The notes under the pieces are model-generated. The model searched no databases. It was given only the letters and a program-made list of their open reading frames with translations, and was not told where the DNA came from. From NCBI GenBank assembly GCA_964389025.1, contig CAYMCQ010000041.1, forward strand, positions 1-33,615: a stretch of DNA of 33,615 bases, in the 5' to 3' direction. This document shows positions 7,478 to 15,998 of the stretch, in pieces. Made by a program: the position numbers and the translations under genes. Within the stretch, counting starts at the first letter, position 1. Each line of letters begins with the position of its first letter. The stretch is from CAYMCQ01 sp964389025. GTDB taxonomy: Bacteria; Verrucomicrobiota; Verrucomicrobiia; Limisphaerales; CAYMCQ01.

Positions 7478-8137
7478 ATGAAACACAAAACGACTAATCC
7501 CCCGTCTCGCGCATTCACCCTCATTGAAATGCTCGTCGTCATTTCGGTCATCGGCGTTCTTGCGGCCCTGCTTTTTCCTGCCGCAGCTGCAGTCAGGAAG
7601 AATGGGATCCTCAAAAGGGCCAAAGCCGAACTTTCTCAATTGGAAACGGGCATTGAGAACTACAAGCTGAAGCTTGGATTTTACCCGCCTGACAATCCAG
7701 GCAAAGCTACCTCAAATCAGCTTTACTTCGAACTTCTCGGCACGGTGCAGAACGGTGGCACAATCGACACGCTCGATGGCAGCGGAAAGATCCTGACCTT
7801 CTCGGTCTTGTCCACTTTTGGGCGCAATGCATTTTCGAATCTCGGCGCGCGCAAAGGCGCGGAAGAAGGCTTGATTGCGGAAAATTTTTTGAAAGCGCCT
7901 CTAAAAACGAGCCAATTGGGTGAACTTTCGCCGGGCGTGAAAGTCTTTGTCGGTCCTGTCCCTTGGCCTAGAGGCTTTCCTGGCCAGCCTACGTCTGTGC
8001 CCGAATTGAATCCGTGGCGTTACGTCTCTTCCAACCCCACGAACAACACCAAGTCTTACGATCTGTGGATTGATCTGGTCATCAGGGGAAAGACCCATCG
8101 AATCAGCAATTGGCGGAAGGAACCTGAAATTTTTTGA
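7478..8137 (+). CDS. Prepilin-like protein (pseudopilin 1)
   Basis: A 219-residue protein with a short basic leader followed by SRA|FTLIEMLVVISVIGV, the type III prepilin motif: phenylalanine at +1, glutamate at +5 and a hydrophobic helix. The residue before the cut is alanine, not the usual glycine. The rest is soluble, with a helical ELSQLETGIENYKLKLGFYPPD segment typical of GspG-like pseudopilins and a C-terminal YDLWIDL strand. The ATG at 7478 is preferred to the TTG two codons upstream. After leader cleavage by a prepilin peptidase it would be assembled into a pilus or pseudopilus by the motor encoded upstream. The 181 bases after it hold no convincing gene. Confidence 0.85.
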   Translation: MKHKTTNPPSRAFTLIEMLVVISVIGVLAALLFPAAAAVRKNGILKRAKAELSQLETGIENYKLKLGFYPPDNPGKATSNQLYFELLGTVQNGGTIDTLDGSGKILTFSVLSTFGRNAFSNLGARKGAEEGLIAENFLKAPLKTSQLGELSPGVKVFVGPVPWPRGFPGQPTSVPELNPWRYVSSNPTNNTKSYDLWIDLVIRGKTHRISNWRKEPEIF

Positions 8138-8318
8138 CCTCATGCGCGTTGTTAAAAACAGAGAAACGAAAGTAGTGGCCGTCGCGTGGTTGGAATCGGA
8201 ATGGCAGCCTCGGATCATGCCGCGCGTCTTTTCCAGTCCGCGAATGTCCATCTGCGCTTGCGCCCGAAGCGAAAGCCGCCTCACCAAAAACAAAAATCGA
8301 ACCGTCCGTTCAACATTT

Positions 8319-9137
8319 ATGAAACAGCCCCGTTTGAAATCATTCCGCTCGAATCGCGCATTCACCCTCATCGAATTGCTCGTCGTTATTGCCATCATCG
8401 GCATTCTTGCCGGGTTGCTTCTGCCCGTGCTGGCCACGGTCAAGAAAAAGGCGCAGGTGAGAAAAGCCCAGGTCGAAATTGCCGACATTGTTTCGGCCAT
8501 CCACAGTTATGAGTCTGCCTATAATGGCCGCTTTCCCGTTTCGAGCAATGCCATCATTGCAGCCAACAACAATAATCCCAAAGGCGATTTCACTTACGGC
8601 ACTCGCAACACGACCACGTTCGGGGGGCAGCAAGTCGTGAATGGCTACTCCTACGAAGCCAATAATTCCGAAGTTGTCGCCGTTCTCATGAACTCGACTA
8701 ACTATCCCAATGGCCAGCCAACCATTAACAGGGACTACGTCAAAAACCCGCAGCGGACGATTTTCTTGAACGCAAAAATGTCTGGTGACAACACATTGCC
8801 CGGCGTGGGGCTTGATGGTGTTTATCGCGACCCTTGGGGGAATCCCTACATCATCACCGTTGACCTCAATTACGATGATACCGCACGCGATGCTTTTTAC
8901 TCGAATGTAAAAGTTTCCGCAGACCCGAAGGACTCAAGAACGCCCAAACGCGGACTCGTCGGACTAAGTCCAAGAATTCCAACGGACGGTGGGGGGAAAA
9001 TTTATTACGAAGCAAATGCTCAGGTCATGGTCTGGTCTGCCGGTCCGGACGGAAGAATCAACTTTAACCCTACCGATATTGATGCTCAACGCGCCGACCA
9101 AGGCGACAACAAAGACAACATCCTCAGCTGGAAATAA
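8319..9137 (+). CDS. Prepilin-like protein, GspG-like (pseudopilin 2)
   Basis: A 272-residue protein starting with a 14-residue basic leader and NRA|FTLIELLVVIAIIGI, a textbook prepilin helix apart from alanine at -1. The helix continues into KAQVEIADIVSAIHSYESAYNGRFP. A DPWGNPYIITVDLN motif near residue 170 is the major-pseudopilin (GspG) signature. The frame stays open upstream to 8142, but that would give a leader of about 79 residues without features, so the ATG at 8319 is chosen. Its stop is 4 bases before the next prepilin start. Confidence 0.88.
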   Translation: MKQPRLKSFRSNRAFTLIELLVVIAIIGILAGLLLPVLATVKKKAQVRKAQVEIADIVSAIHSYESAYNGRFPVSSNAIIAANNNNPKGDFTYGTRNTTTFGGQQVVNGYSYEANNSEVVAVLMNSTNYPNGQPTINRDYVKNPQRTIFLNAKMSGDNTLPGVGLDGVYRDPWGNPYIITVDLNYDDTARDAFYSNVKVSADPKDSRTPKRGLVGLSPRIPTDGGGKIYYEANAQVMVWSAGPDGRINFNPTDIDAQRADQGDNKDNILSWK

Positions 9138-9141
9138 AATC

Positions 9142-9939
9142 GTGCAGTCCCGCCGCCACAAACAATATCCCGCAGCATTTACGCTGCTTGAGATCATCGT
9201 CGTCATCGCAATCATGGGGATTTTGGCGGCCATCGCCGTGCCTACATTTAAGAACATTTCCAAAGGCCAGGCCACGGCGTCCGCTGCCCGCCAGATGCTC
9301 GATGACATCGCCCGCGCCCGCCAGCTTGCCATCGCCCATCGCACGACGGTTTACATGGTTTTCGTGCCGCTGAATTTTTGGAACAACGCCTACTTTGGCA
9401 ATGGAACTCCATTTTCAAATTTGCCAGGAACCAACCAAGCCCAGGCTAAAACACTGCTTGACCGACAAGCCGCCGCCTACACGTTCATCAGCCTGCGAAG
9501 CGTCGGCGATCAACCCGGCAGAAACACAATGCAGTATTTGTCACCGTGGCGGACTCTTCCGGACGGCACGTTTATCATGACGAACAAATTTGCTGATCCG
9601 GCAAATCCTGCCAACTCCTTCACGATCACCGATCCCGTCAGCAATGATTCGTTCCAGATTAAGCCGTTCCCAATCAATAACATTTTTCGTTTCCCGTCTG
9701 AAGAATCACCGCTGACGGGTCTGAAGCTCCCCTACATCGCCTTCAATTATCTTGGCCAGCTTGAGTCCGGCAGTGACGAATTCATTCCTTTGGCCAAGGG
9801 CAGCGTCAGCGGGAAAAGTTTCAGCGACACGTCCGCTGCCGCAGAGAATCCGCCGGGCAACAGCATAAACACCTACACGCTGATTCACATTGACCGCATC
9901 ACCGGGCGGGCGCGCATCGAGCAGCCGCAGATACAATGA
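9142..9939 (+). CDS. Prepilin-like protein, GspH/FimT-like (Verru_Chthon cassette D type)
   Basis: A 265-residue protein starting at GTG 9142, with GGAA about eight bases upstream. The leader ends PAA|FTLLEIIVVIAIMGILAAIAVP, again with alanine before the cut. The following helix (ASAARQMLDDIARARQLAIAHRTTVYMVF) is the typical GspH/FimT minor-pseudopilin pattern. The gene order that follows (two more prepilins, then a very large PilX-like protein) matches the four-gene Verru_Chthon cassette defined for Verrucomicrobium and Chthoniobacter; the D assignment comes from this context. Its last four bases (ATGA) overlap the next gene, indicating translational coupling. Confidence 0.82.
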   Translation: MQSRRHKQYPAAFTLLEIIVVIAIMGILAAIAVPTFKNISKGQATASAARQMLDDIARARQLAIAHRTTVYMVFVPLNFWNNAYFGNGTPFSNLPGTNQAQAKTLLDRQAAAYTFISLRSVGDQPGRNTMQYLSPWRTLPDGTFIMTNKFADPANPANSFTITDPVSNDSFQIKPFPINNIFRFPSEESPLTGLKLPYIAFNYLGQLESGSDEFIPLAKGSVSGKSFSDTSAAAENPPGNSINTYTLIHIDRITGRARIEQPQIQ

Positions 9940-10922
9940 AAATTATACAGACATGGGCTAGGGGCGCGAGGCACCAGGCGGTTGGCCAAAAAGCTTTGTC
10001 CTGCCCATCGCCTGAGTCCGCCTTCACCATGATCGAAATCGCGCTCTGCCTCGCCATCATCGGTTTCGCGCTCGTGGCGATCATCGGCGTGCTGCCGGCG
10101 GGCTTGAACGTCCAGCGCAACAACCGCGAGGAAACCATCATCAGCCAGGACGCCACGTATTTGATGGACGCCATTCGCAGCGGCGCGCGCGGAGCGGATG
10201 ACCTGACCAATTACGTTTATGCCATCACGAACGCCGTCACGGGATTCGATGCCGATGGAAGGATTCTTCCCAGTTACCCGGTGACGCATGGTTACACCTA
10301 CACCGAATATACTATTAACAATGTCCTTCAATCCCAGGATGACATTCGCACGCACGCAATATCCAACGGCTTCCGAATCATCGGCCTGTTGAGCACTCCA
10401 AAATACATACCGACACCGGCGAGCGACCGATTCAGCCCTGCTTACGATGATTTTGGCCACCGCATCGGCTTCGGCCCGTTCTTGAGCAACTACGTCACAG
10501 CCTACGTTCGCGCCATCAGCGGCAACGCGACGGAAAAACCGCCGCAAAACGACCCGCGTGTTCGTGAAATCGGGTTTGCTTACAGAATCATTTCCGAAGT
10601 CACGCCGTATTCTTTCTACGACACCAACTGGATCAACCACCGAGACCCGGCGCTTGTCGCGCTGGCTGATAGTGGAGACCTGTTAGCTATTGCGAAAACC
10701 AACGCGCGCTACAACACCTGGCTCGTCGCAAAAAACGTCAACACCAACCTCTATGACCTGCGTCTTCGATTCCTCTGGCCGCTTCTGCCAAATGGAAGTT
10801 TCGGCAATGGCCGTCAGACTTATCGCACGATGGCCAGCGGGATTTTGGTGAACACCACGAACCTTCCCTTTTATCACTTTGCCTCGCGCTCGTTCGCGCA
10901 TGACACCCGCGTCCAGCCATGA
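9936..10922 (+). CDS. Prepilin-like protein, PilV/GspI-like (Verru_Chthon cassette B type)
   Basis: A 328-residue protein with a rather long leader of about 29 residues ending ESA|FTMIEIALCLAIIGFALVAIIGVLPAG. The motif has F at +1 and E at +5, with alanine at -1. The soluble part begins with an NNREETIISQDATYLMDAIR helix. It would be a minor pilin or pseudopilin. It overlaps both neighbours by four bases (ATGA), so the three prepilins and the large protein are almost certainly one transcriptional and translational unit. The B label follows from position and size, not from a profile match. Confidence 0.8.
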   Translation: MKIIQTWARGARHQAVGQKALSCPSPESAFTMIEIALCLAIIGFALVAIIGVLPAGLNVQRNNREETIISQDATYLMDAIRSGARGADDLTNYVYAITNAVTGFDADGRILPSYPVTHGYTYTEYTINNVLQSQDDIRTHAISNGFRIIGLLSTPKYIPTPASDRFSPAYDDFGHRIGFGPFLSNYVTAYVRAISGNATEKPPQNDPRVREIGFAYRIISEVTPYSFYDTNWINHRDPALVALADSGDLLAIAKTNARYNTWLVAKNVNTNLYDLRLRFLWPLLPNGSFGNGRQTYRTMASGILVNTTNLPFYHFASRSFAHDTRVQP

Positions 10923-11890
10923 AACTTCCGTATTTATCTCACGCATATGGATCTAGCGGCTGCGGCTGCCGGAAGTGTTTGGAAATCCACAATCGCAAAT
11001 CAGCGATCGGCAATTCTGCCTTCACCCTTATCGAAATCCTCGTCGTCTCGGTTTTGCTGACGGTCATCATTCTGGGTTTGCTGGCAATGTTTCAGCAGAC
11101 ACAAAAGGCCTTCCGCGTCGGTCTGACGCAGACCGACGTGCTGGAATCGGGCCGCGCCACGACTTATTTGCTCGCGCGCGAGTTGGAGCACATTCGTCCG
11201 GCCAATGGCAACGCCACGAATTTTTTCGCGTGGATTCCCAACGGACTTTTTCGCCACGAACAGAACCTTCCGGGCCCTCCCAAAGACACCTTCAACGTCG
11301 AGCTGACGCGCTGGAATTATCTGGAAGAAATGTTTTTCCTTACCCGCTCGAACCAATATTGGATTGGCATTGGTTATCGTGTCGGCGGCCCCGCAATTGG
11401 CAGCGGCATTGGTTCGCTTTACCGCTACGAGACAAACAGCCATATCAATGCTGTCTATGTGCAGGGCGGACCGCCCTCTGCCGAACACATGCTTCAAGAT
11501 TTTCTGGACCAGCCGCTTGCCAACTTGAGTCGCATCGCCGATGGCGTCGTCCATTTCAAAATTCAGGCCTACGATTTGAAAGGCATTCTCCTCACAAACG
11601 AAGTTTTGTCCGTGTCTCCCTCGGTGCAAATCCCAGACACGATCATCAAGATGTCTTCGGGCAATTATGCGCCCGGTCAGGTCGGTTATTATCAAATGGC
11701 TAACAAGACTGTTCCCGCTTTCGTTGACTTCGAACTCGCAATTTTAGAACCACGCGCTCAGGAACGAGTCCGCGCACTCAGCGACGTGCCGTCCGCCGCT
11801 GCCGCGTATCTCGAGCAACAGGCCGGCCGCGTCCACGTGTTCCGCCAGCGCGTGACAGTCCGCAACGTTGATCCCTCGGTGTATCCATGA
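10919..11890 (+). CDS. Prepilin-like protein, PilW/GspJ-like (Verru_Chthon cassette C type)
   Basis: A 323-residue protein with an unusually long leader of about 35 residues, then NSA|FTLIEILVVSVLLTVIILGLLAMFQQTQKAF, a minor-pilin helix. The leader contains a cysteine cluster (CGCRKC) and then HNRKSAIGNS, encoded by a run of similar CGCAAATC/CGATCGGCAAT words; that part looks repeat-derived. The next segment, VLESGRATTYLLARELEHIRP, is the PilW/GspJ-like helix. It is coupled to both neighbours by ATGA overlaps. Confidence 0.8.
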   Translation: MKLPYLSHAYGSSGCGCRKCLEIHNRKSAIGNSAFTLIEILVVSVLLTVIILGLLAMFQQTQKAFRVGLTQTDVLESGRATTYLLARELEHIRPANGNATNFFAWIPNGLFRHEQNLPGPPKDTFNVELTRWNYLEEMFFLTRSNQYWIGIGYRVGGPAIGSGIGSLYRYETNSHINAVYVQGGPPSAEHMLQDFLDQPLANLSRIADGVVHFKIQAYDLKGILLTNEVLSVSPSVQIPDTIIKMSSGNYAPGQVGYYQMANKTVPAFVDFELAILEPRAQERVRALSDVPSAAAAYLEQQAGRVHVFRQRVTVRNVDPSVYP

Positions 11891-14800
11891 ACATGAATTT
11901 CAACGCAAAGACGCATCCCGCCCCGCCGGAGGGACGAGTTACACGAGTCCCTAAATTCTCCGAAAAAATATTTGGGGCCCGTGTAACTCGCCCCTCCGAA
12001 CGCGGCGTCGCGCTGGTCATCACGCTCATCCTCCTTTCCGTCATCACTTTTCTCGCCATCGCATTTCTTGCGTTGAGCCGGCGCGAGCGCGGCTCCGTCA
12101 CCACGACCACTCACATGACCGAGGCCAAGTTCGCCGCCGACGGCGCGCTTGATCGTGCGAAGGCTGAAATCATTTCCACCATTCTTGCGTTCACCAACGA
12201 GTTCGCGTTCGGCCTCGCGGTCTCGACGAATTACGTCAACGCCAACGGATTTAATCCGAACCAGCCACCGACGGAAGTCTGGCCGACGAACGTGAATTAC
12301 GAGCATTTGCAAAGCGGCGCGCTACTAAACTTCGGGCAACTGGAGCAAAACATCGCGAATCTTTTTTACAATCCGCGTCCGCCGGTTTTCATCCCTAATC
12401 CCACGAATCGCAATCTGCGCGACTTTCGATTTTACCTCGACCTCAATCGCAATGGCCGCTATGACACGAACGGTTTGCAGCCGGTTCTCGATGATCTCGG
12501 CAAGCCGGTTCTCGATGCGAACAACAACATTGTTTCCAATTTTTTTGTCGGCGACCCGGAATGGATTGGCGGACTGGACCGCCCGGATTTTCCGCACTCG
12601 CCGTCGAACCGCTTCACGCATCGCTACGCGTATCTCGTTGTGCCGGCCGGCAAGACGCTCGATGTGAATTTCATTCACAACCAAGCCAAGCGGCTCGGGA
12701 TCAATCAAGAAGGCTATTTTCGAAATCAAGGAGTCGGAACATTTGAAATAAACTTCGCGGCGTTTCTTGCTGATTTGAATACGAATTATTGGAACAATCC
12801 GCAGGCGAATCCTTACAACTACGCCATCAATGCCGCCGGGCTTCCCGATCCGACTATTTCGAGCCGAGGTGCCGCTTTTGAAGATGCGTTTTCGTTCCTT
12901 AACCACAGGTATGGGTCAGGCGGCTACAACGATCTGAAAAACCCGATTCCGTTAGTTGATAATCCTGCGATTGACGAGTTCGCTAACGGTTCTCCTGTCA
13001 TGACAACGAATACGCCGACGAACGATCTTAATGACAAAGGCGTCGGATACTCCGGTGCCGACAACACAAACCATTATTTCACGACGCAGGATTTCTTCGA
13101 TCCGAATAAAACCTCCCCTCTGTTCACAAATCATTTGTTGAGCGCCGTCAACGGCATTAGCAGCTACGACCGCAACACGTTTTCGCGCCTCGTCGAGCAA
13201 CTCGGCACCGACTCCGCGCCGGAAAACCGGATGAATCTGAATTACCGCAACATCAGAAACGGTGTCGTCGTGCCCGGCATGGAAACAAATTTTGCCAGTT
13301 GGACGCCGTTGGAATTTTTCACCAACGCGGCGGAACGACTGTTGCGCAACAGCTTTCCCTTCGGCGTCACGAACATTCCGATTTACGACAGCACTAATCT
13401 GACCATTGGTTACACGCCGGCAATTCATCGCCTGCTGCAACTCGCCGCGAACCTTTACGACTCCACCACGAACCGCTCGGAAACGCTGTATCCGCATCTG
13501 CCCTCGGTTTTTCGCCCTGTGTTTTCTCCGCTCACAACAGAAGGCGCCGCCAAAAAAGTTTACATCACCGGCTTCCTTGAAGAGATTGACGCGATAACTC
13601 TTTGGGGTCGTCCTCAGTTGAATTTAAGCGACGTGGTGCAAGGCACTGTGAGTCTTAATAACAATGATTTGATCAAGGGAATCCCGCTCGTCATCGGCGC
13701 GAAGAAAGGTTTTCCAAACTTCAACGAATTTGCGTCTGTAAATCTGGTGCGGGTTTCGCGCACTTTGCAGTTCCGCAAAGCCGTTGCGGACGGCCCAATC
13801 ACACAGACAAACCAGCAATATCTGGTCGGCATTTCAAACAAGTTCGGCGTCGAATTCTGGAATTCATATTATCGTTCGAACTTTTCCCGGCCCTTGAACT
13901 TGCGGCTTTCACACGAAGTGTCCGTGGTGATCACGAATCAGATCGGCGCGGTTCTTTACTCCAACTATTTTTCATTTGCGCCTCCTCCTGCAGATCTTCG
14001 GTCTTACACACCGGCAAATCCGTGGCCTGCGGCTCCATCCAAATCCAGGCAGAACCCGTATCACCACGGCTCGTTCTTTTTGCCGTTCAGCGACGGGACA
14101 AATTTCGCTCTAATGCGGTTGACGAATGCCACGACTGCCGGCCTGAGTTCGGCAGCTTTTGTTTATCCCGTTTCAGCGGGAGTGCCGCAACTGCATCTGG
14201 TCACAAAAAATCATTTGCGCGCGATGCTGATTGACTCGTCAGCCGGGCAGTCGCGCATCGTGGATTACGTTGACCTGGCCGGGATGGATTTTTATTTGGA
14301 CATCGCCAGCGCGTTGGTTGGCAATACCGGAGTTTCCACCGATCCAAGCGTGATCGGCCAAATGTTTAAAACCAACACACTCGCAAACGGAGTCAATGAA
14401 GGCATCAACACCCAGATCGAAGCCGGCAAAAAGAACATAGAAATTCCCACCAGCATGTGGGATAACTACAACTTTTCAACTGGAGACAAAGCCAAAGGCA
14501 TAGATGCTTTCCGTGTTTTCTTCGGTTTATCACCGATAAGTTCACCGAGGAGCACGATTCATCCGACGAACGTAATTCAAGCTCCGTTCAATCCTACTCG
14601 CCAGATTGTTCAAACCACATCGTGGCAGGCGAATGATCCGCTGGTCCATTATTTCGTCGGGGATTTGATTGATCTCACAAGAACCAACAATGTGAATTAC
14701 GCGCCTCCAAAAACCACTCCCACTCTCCAGCAATACGGCGCGAGCCTTGGGGATATCAACACCCGCTACAAACCGTGGGGCGGCAGGCCCGGCGGATTGG

Positions 14801-15768
14801 GAGATTCCGTTCCTGACGTTCAGACCGATCACGCAATCGCGTTGAAAGACCCGCTGGTTAGAACCTCGGACGACTGGGATTTCCCGGCGAACAAATATCC
14901 AAACGTCGGCTGGATGGGGCGCGTGCATCGCGGCACGCCGTGGCAGACCGTCTATCTCAAGTCAACGAACATTTGGAACCTGGACAATGGCGCCACCTGG
15001 TTGAAATGGACTGGCGACGGTCTCAGCCAGAACAACTGGGATGGAAAAGGCAATTCGGTTCCAGACGCGCAATACACCGCGCCCACCAATGACTGGAAAA
15101 TTTTTGACCTCTTCACCGCCGCGCCGAACGACAACGCCGGGCGCGGCCAGCTTTCCGTCAACCAAAACGGTCTCGCCGCGTGGTCGGCGGTGTTGAGTGG
15201 CGTGGTGGCGTTGACAAACGATTCAAGCTTGAGTCCCGTCCAGCTTTTGCCGCAGATCATCGAGCCGGCCGGGATTTACGATCCGCTCAACCCGGGCACG
15301 TTGCCACCTCTCGTAAAAATTGTGGATGGCATCAACCGCGCCCGGGCCAATACTGTTCCGGCGGCAGGCCCGGTATTTCCGAACCAGCAATTTTCTCACA
15401 TCGGAGACATTCTCGCCGCGCCGGAGCTGACGGTGAATTCGCCCTTCCTGGACACAGTCAATCTGGCATCGCTTTCTGCTGGTGGATTGAACGACGCGGT
15501 CATCGAACGCATCCCGCAACAGATTTTCGGATTGCTGCGCAAGGGCGACCAGCGGTTTGTGATTTACGCCTACGGCCAGTCGTTGCGGCCCGCGGACAAT
15601 TCGGTCCTCACATACAGCACGTTCCGAGGCATGTGCACGAATTACCAGATCATGGCGGAAGTCGCCGCCCGCGCCGTGGTGCGGATGGACATAAAGCGAG
15701 ACCGCAACGGCCAGATCACCGGCGCGAATACAGTCGTGGAAAGTTACAACCTGCTGCCGCCGGATTGA
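11887..15768 (+). CDS. Very large PilX/GspK-like pilus protein (Verru_Chthon cassette A type)
   Basis: A 1293-residue protein. After a leader of about 38 residues comes RGVALVITLILLSVITFLAI, a hydrophobic helix, then ALSRRERGS and a helical TEAKFAADGALDRAKAEI segment, as in PilX/GspK-type proteins that lack the classic FTLIE motif. The remainder (about 1200 residues) is extracellular in style: rich in Asn, Thr and aromatic residues, no enzyme motif recognised, no second membrane segment. GspK proteins cap pseudopilus tips; this one is several times larger than usual, matching the A protein of the Verru_Chthon cassette. The leader region (residues 14-37) is encoded by an inverted-repeat element at 11928-11997. 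It overlaps the preceding gene by ATGA and is the last gene of the cassette. Confidence 0.8.
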   Translation: MNMNFNAKTHPAPPEGRVTRVPKFSEKIFGARVTRPSERGVALVITLILLSVITFLAIAFLALSRRERGSVTTTTHMTEAKFAADGALDRAKAEIISTILAFTNEFAFGLAVSTNYVNANGFNPNQPPTEVWPTNVNYEHLQSGALLNFGQLEQNIANLFYNPRPPVFIPNPTNRNLRDFRFYLDLNRNGRYDTNGLQPVLDDLGKPVLDANNNIVSNFFVGDPEWIGGLDRPDFPHSPSNRFTHRYAYLVVPAGKTLDVNFIHNQAKRLGINQEGYFRNQGVGTFEINFAAFLADLNTNYWNNPQANPYNYAINAAGLPDPTISSRGAAFEDAFSFLNHRYGSGGYNDLKNPIPLVDNPAIDEFANGSPVMTTNTPTNDLNDKGVGYSGADNTNHYFTTQDFFDPNKTSPLFTNHLLSAVNGISSYDRNTFSRLVEQLGTDSAPENRMNLNYRNIRNGVVVPGMETNFASWTPLEFFTNAAERLLRNSFPFGVTNIPIYDSTNLTIGYTPAIHRLLQLAANLYDSTTNRSETLYPHLPSVFRPVFSPLTTEGAAKKVYITGFLEEIDAITLWGRPQLNLSDVVQGTVSLNNNDLIKGIPLVIGAKKGFPNFNEFASVNLVRVSRTLQFRKAVADGPITQTNQQYLVGISNKFGVEFWNSYYRSNFSRPLNLRLSHEVSVVITNQIGAVLYSNYFSFAPPPADLRSYTPANPWPAAPSKSRQNPYHHGSFFLPFSDGTNFALMRLTNATTAGLSSAAFVYPVSAGVPQLHLVTKNHLRAMLIDSSAGQSRIVDYVDLAGMDFYLDIASALVGNTGVSTDPSVIGQMFKTNTLANGVNEGINTQIEAGKKNIEIPTSMWDNYNFSTGDKAKGIDAFRVFFGLSPISSPRSTIHPTNVIQAPFNPTRQIVQTTSWQANDPLVHYFVGDLIDLTRTNNVNYAPPKTTPTLQQYGASLGDINTRYKPWGGRPGGLGDSVPDVQTDHAIALKDPLVRTSDDWDFPANKYPNVGWMGRVHRGTPWQTVYLKSTNIWNLDNGATWLKWTGDGLSQNNWDGKGNSVPDAQYTAPTNDWKIFDLFTAAPNDNAGRGQLSVNQNGLAAWSAVLSGVVALTNDSSLSPVQLLPQIIEPAGIYDPLNPGTLPPLVKIVDGINRARANTVPAAGPVFPNQQFSHIGDILAAPELTVNSPFLDTVNLASLSAGGLNDAVIERIPQQIFGLLRKGDQRFVIYAYGQSLRPADNSVLTYSTFRGMCTNYQIMAEVAARAVVRMDIKRDRNGQITGANTVVESYNLLPPD
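11928..11997. repeat. In-frame inverted-repeat element in the leader of the PilX/GspK-like gene
   Basis: The arms GGAGGGACGAGTTACACG (11928-11945) and CGTGTAACTCGCCCCTCC (11980-11997) pair at 17 of 18 positions. The 34-base centre contributes a further imperfect pair (CCCTAAAT with ATTTGGGG). It is read through without a stop and encodes the residues just before the membrane helix, which would be cytoplasmic or removed with the leader. Confidence 0.85.
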
Positions 15769-15852
15769 GTTTATGAATTGCAAACTCGAAATCCAATCGT
15801 CGCACCTTGTGCCCATGAATCGGACAGGGTTCGCGCTGTCGCGCCAGCGTCC

Positions 15853-15928
15853 TGGACTGCGCCAGCCCTCTGGCGCTTTGGCAATGGTGTTAGTTTGCTC
15901 GAAAGCGCCAGAGGGCTGGCGCAGTCCA
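15853..15928. repeat. Perfect 27-bp inverted repeat between the pilin cassette and the protease gene
   Basis: Bases 15853-15879 are the exact reverse complement of 15902-15928, with a 22-base spacer. Each arm contains its own smaller hairpin (GCGCCAG with CTGGCGC), so the whole can fold as a cruciform. It fills much of the 230-base gap (15769-15998). No T-run follows, so it is not a classic terminator, though it could block transcription or protect mRNA ends. Confidence 0.92.
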
Positions 15929-15998
15929 AAACCTCGCGGCGTTCGGGCGGTTCTGCCTCGCCATTCGACTGATGTGCTGATTTATTGACTGGAATTTT

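Noticed and set aside
8142..8318. N-terminal extension of the second prepilin to ATG 8142
   Set aside because: It would give a leader of about 79 residues of no recognisable kind before the prepilin motif; the ATG at 8319 gives a normal short leader.
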